Below are positions 1 to 9,617 of a DNA stretch of 35,516 bases, piece by piece (position 1 is the first letter of the stretch; each line of letters starts with the position of its first letter). The position numbers and the translations under genes are program-made. Location: positions 1-35,516 of the forward strand of contig JAFCDN010000013.1 in NCBI GenBank assembly GCA_017609625.1, in the 5' to 3' direction. The DNA is from Candidatus Iainarchaeum sp. GTDB taxonomy: Archaea > Iainarchaeota > Iainarchaeia > Iainarchaeales > 1-14-0-10-31-34. The notes under the pieces are model-generated. The model was not told the origin of the DNA, did not search any database, and was given only the letters and a program-made list of their open reading frames with translations.

Positions 1-1
1 A

Positions 2-79
2 GTATGGGATCCGCATAATGAAATTACAGAAACAAATGAGTCAAACAATGAAATGACAAAAACTATTAGTGTGGAATAA
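2..79 (+). CDS. 3' end of an unidentified gene (partial)
   Basis: The frame starting at base 2 is open from the window edge to a TAA at 77-79. It encodes about 25 polar residues (ending TKTISVE) and would be the C-terminus of a gene converging on EF-2, whose stop lies 15 bases away. Another plus frame (3-56) is also open, so the reading frame is not certain. No function can be inferred from this tail. Confidence 0.35.
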   Translation, partial: VWDPHNEITETNESNNEMTKTISVE

Positions 80-88
80 TTAATTATT
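75..88. terminator. AT-only palindrome between convergent gene ends
   Basis: A perfect 14-base palindrome (AATAATTAATTATT) sits exactly between the plus-strand gene end and the EF-2 stop. It could mark a bidirectional 3' end. It has no GC stem or clear U-tract, and palindromes this AT-rich also arise by chance. Confidence 0.2.
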
Positions 89-94
89 CGTTTT

Positions 95-3000
95 CTAATC
101 AAAGAAATATTCTGCTTTTTTTGGCTCTGGATCCATGCCTTTTCTTTTCCTGATGTCAACTGTAGTTTTATTCTGTAATTCTCTTGGAAGCATTTCATAC
201 CCTGAATATTCTGCTGTCCAGACTGCTCTTCCTTGTGTTGCCCCGCGAATCGCAGCGCTAAATCCAATTAGTTCTTTTACTGGAGCTTTTCCTATAATAA
301 TTGTTTGATCTCCTTCGTTTCTCATGTCTTTAATCTGTGTTCTTCTAGAACCTAATTCTTTGCTTACTGCTCCCATGAAATTCTCAGGAACCAGAATTGA
401 TAAAGTCTGTTTTGGCTCTAACAATATTGGATCTGCTTGCAGCATGCATGCATAAATTCCTCTTGTAACTGCAGGCAGAACTTGTGCCGGCCCGCGATGA
501 ATTGCATCTTCATGCAGTTTTGCATCTACTATTACAACTTTTACTCCATGGACTTTTTCTTTTGCTAAAGGCCCCTGGTTTGTTGCGTCATTAAATGCCT
601 GAATAATAAGTTCTTTTACTTCAAATAATGCTTCAATTCCTTTTGTTGCATTAACTATAATATTGTTGTTGTTTACTGCCCAGATTCTTTTTGCCTGGTC
701 TCTTTCAAATCCCATTTCAATAAACTGTTCAACCAAATGTTTGTCTTTGTCTCTGATTTTTCCCTGGATTTTTGATTCAATTAATTTTTCCAGTATTTCT
801 TCCGGGATTTTTTCAACATGCATTAAGAATTTATTGTGCTTGTTTGGAGTTTTTGCCTCGTGTTTTAATGGAGAATTTTTTGTTATTGTTTCTCTATACA
901 CTACTATTGGCGAACTAACCGTAATCGGAACTTTATGGTCAACCTCAATTCTGTGCTGGGTTACTTCTAAGTGTAATTCTCCCATTCCTGAAAGCAAGTG
1001 TTCTCCTGTATCCTGATTTATTGCTGCTTTAATATTTGGGTCTTCTTTTGTTATCTGCCTTATTACTTCAATTAATTTCGGCAGATTTTTTGCTTCTTTT
1101 GCTTCAACTGAAACAGTCATTACTGGTTCAGCGTTTGACATAAAGCTTTCAAATTCATTTATTTGTTTTGTTGAAATTGTTTCTCCTGCATAAACTTCTT
1201 TTAATCCAACCAATGCAGCAATGTTTCCTGCCGGCACTTCGCTTACTGCAACTCTTTCCGGCCCCATGAATAATCCTACCTGTTGAACTTTGATTTCTTT
1301 TTGTGAGCCAATTAATTTTACATCAGTTCCTTTCTGGACTTTTCCTGAATAAATTCTTCCTGTTGCAACGTCTCCTGCATGAGGGTCAACGCTTACATCT
1401 ACAACCATCATTGCTAATGGTCCGTCTGGATCACAGTTTAACATTGCTTTTCCTTCTTCGCTTTCTATTTCTCCTGCCCAGATTTTTGGAATCCTGTATT
1501 TTTGTGCTTCTAATGGGTTTGGCAAATGCTGTATTACTAATTCAACTATTGCTTCATATAAAGGACTTTTTTCTGCCAAAGTTTTTTGGTCTTCGTTTTT
1601 GCAGAAATCAAATACATCTTTAAAGCTGATTCCAGTTGTTTTCATATGTGAAGCAGAAACTGCCCAGTTATAATAAGCTGAACCAAAAACAACTGAACCT
1701 TTTTCTACATTTACTTTCCATTTTTCCTTAAACTGTTCTGGGGCATTTTTGTCTATCAGCCTGTTAACTTGAGTTATTGTTTTTACAAATCTTTCCTGCA
1801 TTTTTTCCGGAGTCAACTGCAGTTCATTAACCAGTCTGTCAACTTTATTTATAAACAAACAAGGTTTTACATTTTCTTTTAATGCCTGCCTTATTACTGT
1901 TTCTGTCTGCGGCATTACTCCTTCAACCGCATCCACTACTAATATTACTCCGTCTACTGCTCTCATTGCTCGAATTACTTCTCCTCCAAAGTCAATGTGC
2001 CCTGGAGTGTCAATTATATTAATCAGATGATCTTTGCCTTTGTAATTCTGTACAATTGAAACATTTGCTGCGTTGATTGTTATTCCTCTTTGCTGTTCAA
2101 GTTCATAATAATCCATGAACTGCTGTTTTCCTGCCAGCTCTGTTGAAATTATGCCTGAAGCAGCAATCAAATTGTCTGTCATTGTTGTGTTGTGAATAAT
2201 TAAACCATTTCCAATAAAGTTATGTGTGTCCTCTACACTAAAGTCATAAACAAATTCTTCTCTTTGAAATTCTTTTTTTGTAACAAATAGAGTTGAACAG
2301 TCAAACAATGTTTTTTCAATTTCCTGTATTTTGTTCCATGCTTCAGGATTCTTAATTTTTGGGTTTCCAACAAAAGAATAAACAGTAGAAATAAATTCCT
2401 GAAAATTCAGTGAGTAAACTTTTTGCTTGCCTAATTCAATTGCTTCCTGTGTTTTTTTGAATACATTTAATGGAATTTGCAGTTCTTTTCTTACTTGTTT
2501 CAGAATTCTGCCAGAAATTGGTAATGCATCAGTATTCCTGTTTGTTTGTGTAATTGCAGCAAACTTTAATGCTTTAACCTGCTTTCTTTCCAGTCTAAAA
2601 CCAACCTCTTCACTAAAAGTTTTTAAATTTGTTCCAGAAACATAAATAGTTTTATTTTTTGCATTAAATGTAGCAAGACACCCAAACCTTAAAAGACTAA
2701 TTTGAAGCTGCTTTAAAATTTTTATTGATTTAGAGTTTAAGCTGGCAGCCCTTCTAGATGTTTCAACTGTTCCATCTGAGTCAAAATAGCCTTGGATGAA
2801 TGCTTTGAGAAGCTGGTTTGAAGAGCTCTGAATAAGTTTTGGGATTTCAATGCTTTCAGATTTTTTCTCTAAAGGAAAATTAAATGCTTGTTCCAGAATT
2901 TTCAAAAAAGTTAATCCTGCTCCCAAGTCAATTCTTGTTGCTTTGCCTTTATATTTTCTTTCAATAGCTTTAACTTTGAAGACTTTTTCCATTATTGATT

Positions 3001-3931
3001 TTGTTTCATTAATTATTTGTCTGTCTTCATTTGTTATTCTGATTTCTTTTCCTGATTTTCCGCCATCTCCCCATATTAGCCCAAGAAGATACATAAATTC
3101 AGTGAACTCATATTCTGTTTTTGGAAGTTTTAAATCAATTGAAGAGTGACCTTCTTTTTTCAGGCTTTTTCTGTAGTTGATTGATTCAATCTGTTCAAAG
3201 CAGTTGTATTTGAATTTTTCGCATATTTTTTTGAAATCCTTTAATCGGTATCTTCCATTGTATGCTCCATGATAAAAAGATTTGTTTTTAAGTTTTGAGT
3301 CAATTTCCTTTCTTGTTTTTTCCAAACCGTAATCAAGAATTTTTCTTTTAACTTCTAATGAATTCCTTCCATTTAACCTGACAAAAAAGCCTTTGTCTCT
3401 TGTAAGGAGTTTCAGAATATTTTGTTTTAATTCATTTAAGTTTGTTGAAGTTGTTTTAATGAACTTTGGAGTTAAAATAAAATCATTTAATTTTATTTCT
3501 TTTGCTGTTCTTTCTGAAATTTCCCCATGCTCATTCAAGCACAAAAATTTGTGTTCAAAGGTTGTTTTAATTGTAGATCCATTAGAAAGAGTTAATTTAA
3601 CAAGTTTTTTGTCTGTCTTGAGCTTCCAAATATGGGTAATTTTTTTTGGAGCTATTTCTTTTTTGTTTTTGTCAAAGCTTAAAACTTTTTCATTTAAATT
3701 TGATACATCAAAAACTATTTCATTTTTAGTTTCTTTTACTTTTTTTCCTTTCTCTGATAATTCAAATAAATTTTCTGCTTTTTCAATTCTTCCGTCCGCA
3801 AGCAACAAATTTGTTTCTCTGCTAACACATTTTCCATGGTCAATATGTGCTACAACACCGATATTCCTTATGTTTTCTCTTTGGCTCATGTATTTTTGTG
3901 CTTCTTTTGCTACTTCTTCCCGTTTGCTCAT
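95..3931 (-). CDS. fusA: Translation elongation factor 2 (aEF-2) precursor containing an intein
   Basis: This GTPase catalyses ribosomal translocation. The 1278-codon ORF is 547 codons longer than the family because an intein occupies residues 35-581; the joined exteins make 731 residues, a normal archaeal EF-2 length. Extein motifs are the P-loop AHIDHGK|TT (split by the intein), RGITI (switch I), DTPGHIDF (G3) and NKVDR (G4). The C-terminal diphthamide context AIHRGPAQ is present, so the target His of diphthamide modification is kept. The ATG follows a GGTGA motif. It is the last gene of the rpo/str operon, 50 nt after uS7, with a TATA-like element in that gap that may give it extra transcription. 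Function depends on intein splicing because the nucleotide-binding loop is interrupted. Confidence 0.97.
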   Translation of the reverse strand: MSKREEVAKEAQKYMSQRENIRNIGVVAHIDHGKCVSRETNLLLADGRIEKAENLFELSEKGKKVKETKNEIVFDVSNLNEKVLSFDKNKKEIAPKKITHIWKLKTDKKLVKLTLSNGSTIKTTFEHKFLCLNEHGEISERTAKEIKLNDFILTPKFIKTTSTNLNELKQNILKLLTRDKGFFVRLNGRNSLEVKRKILDYGLEKTRKEIDSKLKNKSFYHGAYNGRYRLKDFKKICEKFKYNCFEQIESINYRKSLKKEGHSSIDLKLPKTEYEFTEFMYLLGLIWGDGGKSGKEIRITNEDRQIINETKSIMEKVFKVKAIERKYKGKATRIDLGAGLTFLKILEQAFNFPLEKKSESIEIPKLIQSSSNQLLKAFIQGYFDSDGTVETSRRAASLNSKSIKILKQLQISLLRFGCLATFNAKNKTIYVSGTNLKTFSEEVGFRLERKQVKALKFAAITQTNRNTDALPISGRILKQVRKELQIPLNVFKKTQEAIELGKQKVYSLNFQEFISTVYSFVGNPKIKNPEAWNKIQEIEKTLFDCSTLFVTKKEFQREEFVYDFSVEDTHNFIGNGLIIHNTTMTDNLIAASGIISTELAGKQQFMDYYELEQQRGITINAANVSIVQNYKGKDHLINIIDTPGHIDFGGEVIRAMRAVDGVILVVDAVEGVMPQTETVIRQALKENVKPCLFINKVDRLVNELQLTPEKMQERFVKTITQVNRLIDKNAPEQFKEKWKVNVEKGSVVFGSAYYNWAVSASHMKTTGISFKDVFDFCKNEDQKTLAEKSPLYEAIVELVIQHLPNPLEAQKYRIPKIWAGEIESEEGKAMLNCDPDGPLAMMVVDVSVDPHAGDVATGRIYSGKVQKGTDVKLIGSQKEIKVQQVGLFMGPERVAVSEVPAGNIAALVGLKEVYAGETISTKQINEFESFMSNAEPVMTVSVEAKEAKNLPKLIEVIRQITKEDPNIKAAINQDTGEHLLSGMGELHLEVTQHRIEVDHKVPITVSSPIVVYRETITKNSPLKHEAKTPNKHNKFLMHVEKIPEEILEKLIESKIQGKIRDKDKHLVEQFIEMGFERDQAKRIWAVNNNNIIVNATKGIEALFEVKELIIQAFNDATNQGPLAKEKVHGVKVVIVDAKLHEDAIHRGPAQVLPAVTRGIYACMLQADPILLEPKQTLSILVPENFMGAVSKELGSRRTQIKDMRNEGDQTIIIGKAPVKELIGFSAAIRGATQGRAVWTAEYSGYEMLPRELQNKTTVDIRKRKGMDPEPKKAEYFFD
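2189..3829 (-). mobile_element. EF-2 intein with LAGLIDADG homing endonuclease, inserted in the P-loop
   Basis: In-frame intein of 547 aa (precursor residues 35-581) between HGK and TT of the EF-2 P-loop. Splicing motifs are complete: Cys1 (CVSRETNLLLADG), block B TxxH (TTFEH, T124/H127), block F VYDFSVEDTHNF with H571, block G ending in His580-Asn581, and Thr as the +1 extein residue. Two dodecapeptide motifs, LLGLIWGDGG (about 282-291) and FIQGYFDSDGT (about 378-388), keep the acidic residues needed for DNA cleavage. It therefore looks like a full-length bifunctional intein that can probably splice and home. Boundaries follow from the conserved EF-2 sequence on each side. Activity is inferred. 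Confidence 0.95.
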
Positions 3932-3956
3932 TTCATCACCTAAACTTTTTCTAAAA

Positions 3957-3970
3957 GCTTATATATTAAT
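3957..3970 (-). promoter_or_regulatory. TATA-like element upstream of EF-2
   Basis: In the 50-nt gap between uS7 and EF-2 the minus strand reads TTAATATATAAG. An archaeal start about 25 nt downstream would fall just before the GGTGA motif and ATG of EF-2. This suggests an internal promoter boosting EF-2 within the operon. It is a pattern match only. Confidence 0.4.
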
Positions 3971-3981
3971 CAAAAATATTA

Positions 3982-4587
3982 TTACCTTGAACTTACTGCG
4001 ATTCTTTCTACTTCGTTTTTTCTTTTAACAGAAAAAGAGTTTGAATCATTTTTTGAAGCTAAAATCAGTTCTTTTGCCAGAGTCTGTGAAGCTTTAACTT
4101 TTTTGTTGAAAGAAGAAGCAAATGCAGATAATGCAATGTTTTTCAATGCCTCATCTATTCTTTTTAACGGAGCTAAATCAACTGAAATTGTGTAAGCGAT
4201 TCCGCCTTTTTTTATTCTTGTAATGTCTTCTCTTGGGGCAGAATTTTCTAATGCTTTTACCAACACCTGCAATGGATTTTGTTTTGTTTCATTTTCTATT
4301 ATAAAAAAAGCATCTTCAACTATTTTCATTGCATGCAGTTTTTTTCCACAGCTTTTTCTTCCTCTAATATACTTTCCTGATAATTTTCTTTTTCCTTGCC
4401 CTGAACGCATTACTTTGTTTATCAGTCTTTCAACTATGTTCAGGGTTCCTTTTGAAAGTCTTTTTCTTGTGTTTTTTCCAAAAGTGTGCGGAATTATTTT
4501 GTCTTCAAAGTTTATGTATTTCACTAAACTAATGTCTTGTATTTGCACTTCTTCTGAACTCCATTTTCCAAATAATGCTGTTTTCAT
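3982..4587 (-). CDS. rps7: 30S ribosomal protein uS7 (S7)
   Basis: Binds the 3' major domain of 16S rRNA in the head of the small subunit and nucleates its assembly. The 201-residue length matches archaeal/eukaryotic S7, which is longer than the bacterial form. Recognisable stretches include VERLINKVMRSG, the basic RKSCGKKLHAMKIVEDAF and LENSAPREDITRIKKGGIAY. The ATG is preceded by AAAGGTA. It starts 5 nt after the uS12 stop, the usual archaeal str order (uS12-uS7-EF-2). Confidence 0.96.
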   Translation of the reverse strand: MKTALFGKWSSEEVQIQDISLVKYINFEDKIIPHTFGKNTRKRLSKGTLNIVERLINKVMRSGQGKRKLSGKYIRGRKSCGKKLHAMKIVEDAFFIIENETKQNPLQVLVKALENSAPREDITRIKKGGIAYTISVDLAPLKRIDEALKNIALSAFASSFNKKVKASQTLAKELILASKNDSNSFSVKRKNEVERIAVSSR

Positions 4588-4592
4588 TTTAT

Positions 4593-5024
4593 TTACCTTT
4601 TAATTTTTTCTTTCTTTCCTTTTCTTAACATCTCTAATGACTGGTTGTTAACTTTTATAACCTTGAATTTTACTCCCCATAAATCGCCTTTTGCTCCTTT
4701 TTTTCTTCCTCCGCCGCCTTCAATTAAAACTTCGTCGTGCTCGTCAATAAACTTTATTGCCCCGTCATATGGAGCCAGTGCAGTCAATTGTTTTCCGTTT
4801 TTAATTAACTGAACCCTTACGCATTTTCTTATGCCTGAGTTTGGCTGCCTTGCTGTTACTCCTCTTTTTTCTAATACAATTCCTCTTGCCTGCGGAGAAC
4901 CTTCTAAAATATCCTTTAGTTTTTTCTTTTTCCTTCTGGTTCTAATCTTTTCTTTTGGATTCTTTTTTTTCCATTTCTTTCTCTTCTTTTGAAGACTTTT
5001 TGCACTGAATTCTCCTCTTGCCAT
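4593..5024 (-). CDS. rps12: 30S ribosomal protein uS12 (S12)
   Basis: Decoding-centre protein of the small subunit. The 143-residue length fits archaeal S12 (about 142-147). Diagnostic segments are [37 protein letters not shown] and the glycine-rich [22 protein letters not shown]. The N-terminal 40 residues are strongly Lys/Arg-rich. It lies 4 nt downstream of nusA and 5 nt upstream of uS7 in the same operon. Confidence 0.97.
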   Translation of the reverse strand: MARGEFSAKSLQKKRKKWKKKNPKEKIRTRRKKKKLKDILEGSPQARGIVLEKRGVTARQPNSGIRKCVRVQLIKNGKQLTALAPYDGAIKFIDEHDEVLIEGGGGRKKGAKGDLWGVKFKVIKVNNQSLEMLRKGKKEKIKR

Positions 5025-5028
5025 TCTT

Positions 5029-5439
5029 TCACCGTATTCTTATGTTTTCTATGTTATAATTTCTCTTCATAATCTCTTTTATTTTTTTCAGTTTGTTGCT
5101 TTGAGATAAAATCTTCCTTTTGTTCTCTGTTTCTAGCGAAATATAAAGGTTTTTTTTTTCTTCTTCTTTTAATTCTACTCCGTCTATTTTTATTTCTTTT
5201 AATGCATTTCTAACAAATTTTTCAGGTTTTTCTGTAAAACCGTAAACTTCAATGTTTTTTTTCAGCTTCATTCTGAGCCTTTTAATTTTTTCTCCTTTTT
5301 TTCCTATTGTGTTCCCCACATCTTTTTCATTTACCACAAAAAGGATGTTTTTGTTTCCTATTATGCAGTCTCTTGCAGTTACTCCTGAAGAGTTCTGCAA
5401 TGCGTTTATTAATAGTATTTCTTCGTTTGATATTTTCAT
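5029..5439 (-). CDS. nusA: Archaeal NusA-like transcription factor (KH domains)
   Basis: 136 residues, the size of archaeal NusA, which consists essentially of KH RNA-binding domains and lacks the bacterial N-terminal and S1 parts. The KH GxxG loop is visible in [28 protein letters not shown], and the N-terminus reads [21 protein letters not shown]. Its start overlaps the end of L30e by 4 nt, so translation is probably coupled. Position between rpl30e and rps12 is the canonical archaeal context. It likely acts in elongation/termination with the adjacent RNA polymerase. Confidence 0.93.
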   Translation of the reverse strand: MKISNEEILLINALQNSSGVTARDCIIGNKNILFVVNEKDVGNTIGKKGEKIKRLRMKLKKNIEVYGFTEKPEKFVRNALKEIKIDGVELKEEEKKNLYISLETENKRKILSQSNKLKKIKEIMKRNYNIENIRIR

Positions 5440-5789
5440 TTCTTTTTCACTGTCTTTTTTGGTTTTCTTGTTTTCCTTGCTTTTGTTTTTCTTTCTTTTT
5501 TGATTTCAAGGATTTTTGATTTTCCTTTGCTTAACACTGTTAAAACTGAAACCGGAAAAGGCTTTCCACAAATAGAACCCAATTCAACTGAAGTTCCAGG
5601 AAATTCATAAAAAGGAATTTCGCTTAACTTTGCATAATGTTCCAGTCTTTCTTTCAAGAGTTTTTTTGTATTGGAACTTATAATAATTAATTCTCCGTTT
5701 CCCTTTAAAATGTTTTTTTCTGCCTGTTTTTCTCCAAATTGGGCTTTTCCTGTGTCAACTGCTCTTCTGATTTCAATGTTTACTTCCAT
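5436..5789 (-). CDS. rpl30e: 50S ribosomal protein L30e
   Basis: L7Ae/L30e/S12e-type RNA-binding fold. Seen are IEIRRAVDTGKAQFGEKQAEK, the LIIISSNTKK strand and IPFYEFPGTSVELGSICGKPFPVSVLTVL, all typical of L30e. The 117 residues exceed the usual ~100 because of a basic C-terminal tail ([20 protein letters not shown]), which could contact rRNA. The gene starts 5 nt after rpoA2 and overlaps nusA by 4 nt. Confidence 0.94.
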   Translation of the reverse strand: MEVNIEIRRAVDTGKAQFGEKQAEKNILKGNGELIIISSNTKKLLKERLEHYAKLSEIPFYEFPGTSVELGSICGKPFPVSVLTVLSKGKSKILEIKKERKTKARKTRKPKKTVKKK

Positions 5790-5794
5790 TAGAA

Positions 5795-7006
<1,212 letters not shown>

Positions 7007-9613
7007 TTATTTATTCAGTTTTTCCAGTTCTCTTGCAATATTTATTGTTTTTCCTCTAGAGCTTTTCATTGGAAATACTCCGTCATCTCCGTAATTAAAC
7101 TGGATTATGTTTTCGCTTGCACTTCTTGTAGTTGTGTCGTTTGCTATATTTAAATCCTTTAATGAATTTGCAAGCCTTCTGTATAAATATCCTGATACTT
7201 TTGTTGAAACACCTGTGTCTACTTCTCCTTGCCTTCCTCCCATTGAGTGGTAGAAGAATTCTTTTACTTTCATTCCCTGCATGAAATTCTGTTTTATAAA
7301 TCCGCCCGCCATTGCGCCTACGTCTTTTTGTTTATTGGTTGCAATCAGTCTTTCTTTAAATCCTCTCCTTGGCCTTCCTTCTCTTACTGAAGCCTGGCCC
7401 CATAAAGCCATAATGTTTGTTAAATTTAGTGCGGAACCTCTTGAACCAGACATTATCATCACTGTTGAGTTTAATTTAGGGTTGCTTGAAAGCAGTTCTT
7501 CTATTTTTTGTTTCATTATTACCTGCTGGATTTTTTCTTTTGTTCCTGCTCCTAATCTCATCATTCTTAATTCAAAAGATTCTTCATATGTTCTTCCCGG
7601 AATAAGTTCTAAATTTCCTTTGTGAAACTGTTCTACAAGTTTTTCTGCTTGTTCTAGTTCTTCTTTTACTGCTTTTTCTTTTACTTTTTCTATTTCTGAG
7701 TTGGTTTCATATTCATCTAATCCTACGCTCATTCCTTTTTTTGTTAAAATATCTCCTACTATTCTGTTTGCATTGTGATAGAATTTTTCAACTGTTTCAG
7801 GCCCGTATTCGCTGAAAAGCGTGTGGATTAGTGTTCCTTTTCCTTCTCCTAAGGAGGCATCATCTATTACTCCTGAAGTCAGTTCTCCGTCTTCTATTTT
7901 CAGGAATGCGTCGCTGTCGCATTTTTCTTTTTTGCAGACTGAACACATTCCTCTTTTTATCAGTTCTTTGCATGTGTTTGTTTTATAAGCTAAATTTAAT
8001 CCTTTTGGAAGCAGAGCGGAAAAAACTTGTTTTCCTGAAAAAGCGTTTTCGTTTTTTGTTTTTGGAAGTTCTGTTACTCCCATTTCATAATAATACTGCA
8101 TTGTCTCTTCTTTTGAAAGCTTAGTGCTTTTCATTGTTAAAACATAGCATCCTGAAACCCCGTCTTCATCTAAAATCAATACCGGTGCACCATATCTTGG
8201 GGAAATTATCTGGTCTTGTGCATACATTAATTCTCTTGCTTCTGTTTTTCCTTCTTCTGTCTGCGGCACGTGTAAATTCATTTCGTCTCCGTCAAAGTCA
8301 GCGTTATAAGGTTTGCATGTAATTGGATTCATTTTGAAAGTCTTTCCTGGCATTACCCTTGCTTTGTGTGCCATCATTGAAAGCCTGTGTAATGAAGGCT
8401 GTCTGTTAAACAAAATAATATCTCCGTTTTGAAGTGTTCTTTCTATTTTGCATCCTGGCTCTATTTCTTCCATTATTTCTTTTTTTGTTGCATCAGAAAC
8501 TTTTTTTCTTGCTCCGTTTAACCTGACAAAATATTTCACATTTTCAGAGTCTTTAATCATTTTAATTATTTCTTTTTGGTTCCATTCTGTTACCAGTTCA
8601 GGAACAGTCAAGTCATCTGCTATTTCTTTTGGCACTCCAACTTCATTAATTGAAATAAACGGGTCTGGAGTTATTGTAGATCTTGCTGCATGGTTTACTC
8701 TTTTTCCAGTCAAATTATATCTAAATCTTCCTTTTTTTCCTTTTAATCTCTGGACTAAAGTTCTTAATGCCCTGCCGCTTCTGTGTTTTGCAGGAGGAAC
8801 CCCTGCTGTGTTGTTGTCAAAAAAAGTTGTTATATGATATTGTAACAAATCCCATAAATCTTCTATAATCAATTGCGGCGCGCCTGCTTCAATATTGTCT
8901 TTCAATCTTGTGTTTATTCTTATTACATCAACTAATTTGTGTGTTAAATCGTCTTCTGATTTTATTCCTGATTCTAATGTAATTGAAGGTCTCATTGTAA
9001 TTGAAGGAACTAATAAAACCGTAAGTACAAACCATTCTGGCCTTACTTTTTCCGGGTTATACCCTAGTAATTCCAAATCCTCGTTTGGAATTTTTTCCAG
9101 CCATTCTCTTATCTGTGTTGGGTAAATTCTTTCTTTATTTGAATAAAAGTTTGTAGGCTTGTCTAATAAAATTTCTTTTTTTGCTATTCCGCAGTGCGGG
9201 CATTTTTTTGCTTTTTTTGTTCTTAATAAAATTCTTTTTGTTTTTTGTTCTACTGGTTCATCTAATTCTCTTATTTGTTTTAGTTTTTCTTCCGTCACTG
9301 CAATTCTTCCGCATGAATCGCAGGTTGCATGCAATGCATCTTCTACTTTTTTGCCGAACTCTGAATGCACTACAGGCCTTACCAGTTCTAATGAACCAAA
9401 GTGTCCTGGGCATTGTTTCATTTTTTGACCGCAAGTCTTACATCTTAAACCTGGATTAATTACTCCCAAATGCGGGTCCATTAATCCTCCTTCCATTGGA
9501 TAACCGTCTTTGTCATAAGTGTCTGGTGTTTTTATTTCTAATGCACTAAGCTTTCTGCTTTTTTCAGGGCTTATTACATTGAATTCTATTTGTGCAATTC
9601 TTTTCATTAACAT
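7007..9613 (-). CDS. rpoA1: DNA-directed RNA polymerase subunit A'
   Basis: N-terminal part of the largest subunit, holding the Mg2+-binding catalytic loop NADFDGD at residues 437-443. Zinc ligands are visible in CKTCGQKMKQCPGH (C58, C61, C68, H71) and in the pairs CDSCG (98-101) and CPHCG (138-141). Clamp/lid sequences such as KGRFRYNLTGKRVNHAARSTITPDP and FNRQPSLHRLSMMAHKARV are intact. The 868-aa length is normal. An in-frame ATG two codons after the first could be the true start; an AAGGTG motif precedes both. It lies 4 nt downstream of rpoB1. Confidence 0.98.
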   Translation of the reverse strand: MLMKRIAQIEFNVISPEKSRKLSALEIKTPDTYDKDGYPMEGGLMDPHLGVINPGLRCKTCGQKMKQCPGHFGSLELVRPVVHSEFGKKVEDALHATCDSCGRIAVTEEKLKQIRELDEPVEQKTKRILLRTKKAKKCPHCGIAKKEILLDKPTNFYSNKERIYPTQIREWLEKIPNEDLELLGYNPEKVRPEWFVLTVLLVPSITMRPSITLESGIKSEDDLTHKLVDVIRINTRLKDNIEAGAPQLIIEDLWDLLQYHITTFFDNNTAGVPPAKHRSGRALRTLVQRLKGKKGRFRYNLTGKRVNHAARSTITPDPFISINEVGVPKEIADDLTVPELVTEWNQKEIIKMIKDSENVKYFVRLNGARKKVSDATKKEIMEEIEPGCKIERTLQNGDIILFNRQPSLHRLSMMAHKARVMPGKTFKMNPITCKPYNADFDGDEMNLHVPQTEEGKTEARELMYAQDQIISPRYGAPVLILDEDGVSGCYVLTMKSTKLSKEETMQYYYEMGVTELPKTKNENAFSGKQVFSALLPKGLNLAYKTNTCKELIKRGMCSVCKKEKCDSDAFLKIEDGELTSGVIDDASLGEGKGTLIHTLFSEYGPETVEKFYHNANRIVGDILTKKGMSVGLDEYETNSEIEKVKEKAVKEELEQAEKLVEQFHKGNLELIPGRTYEESFELRMMRLGAGTKEKIQQVIMKQKIEELLSSNPKLNSTVMIMSGSRGSALNLTNIMALWGQASVREGRPRRGFKERLIATNKQKDVGAMAGGFIKQNFMQGMKVKEFFYHSMGGRQGEVDTGVSTKVSGYLYRRLANSLKDLNIANDTTTRSASENIIQFNYGDDGVFPMKSSRGKTINIARELEKLNK

Positions 9614-9617
9614 ATAT

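Noticed and set aside
663-1016. Plus-strand ORFs across the rpo/str operon (for example 663-1016, 3393-4028, 5853-6584, 10021-10614, 12152-12580).
   Set aside because: They are antisense shadows of highly conserved genes, rich in F/L/S from reversed Lys/Glu codons, with no ribosome-binding sites or recognisable motifs.
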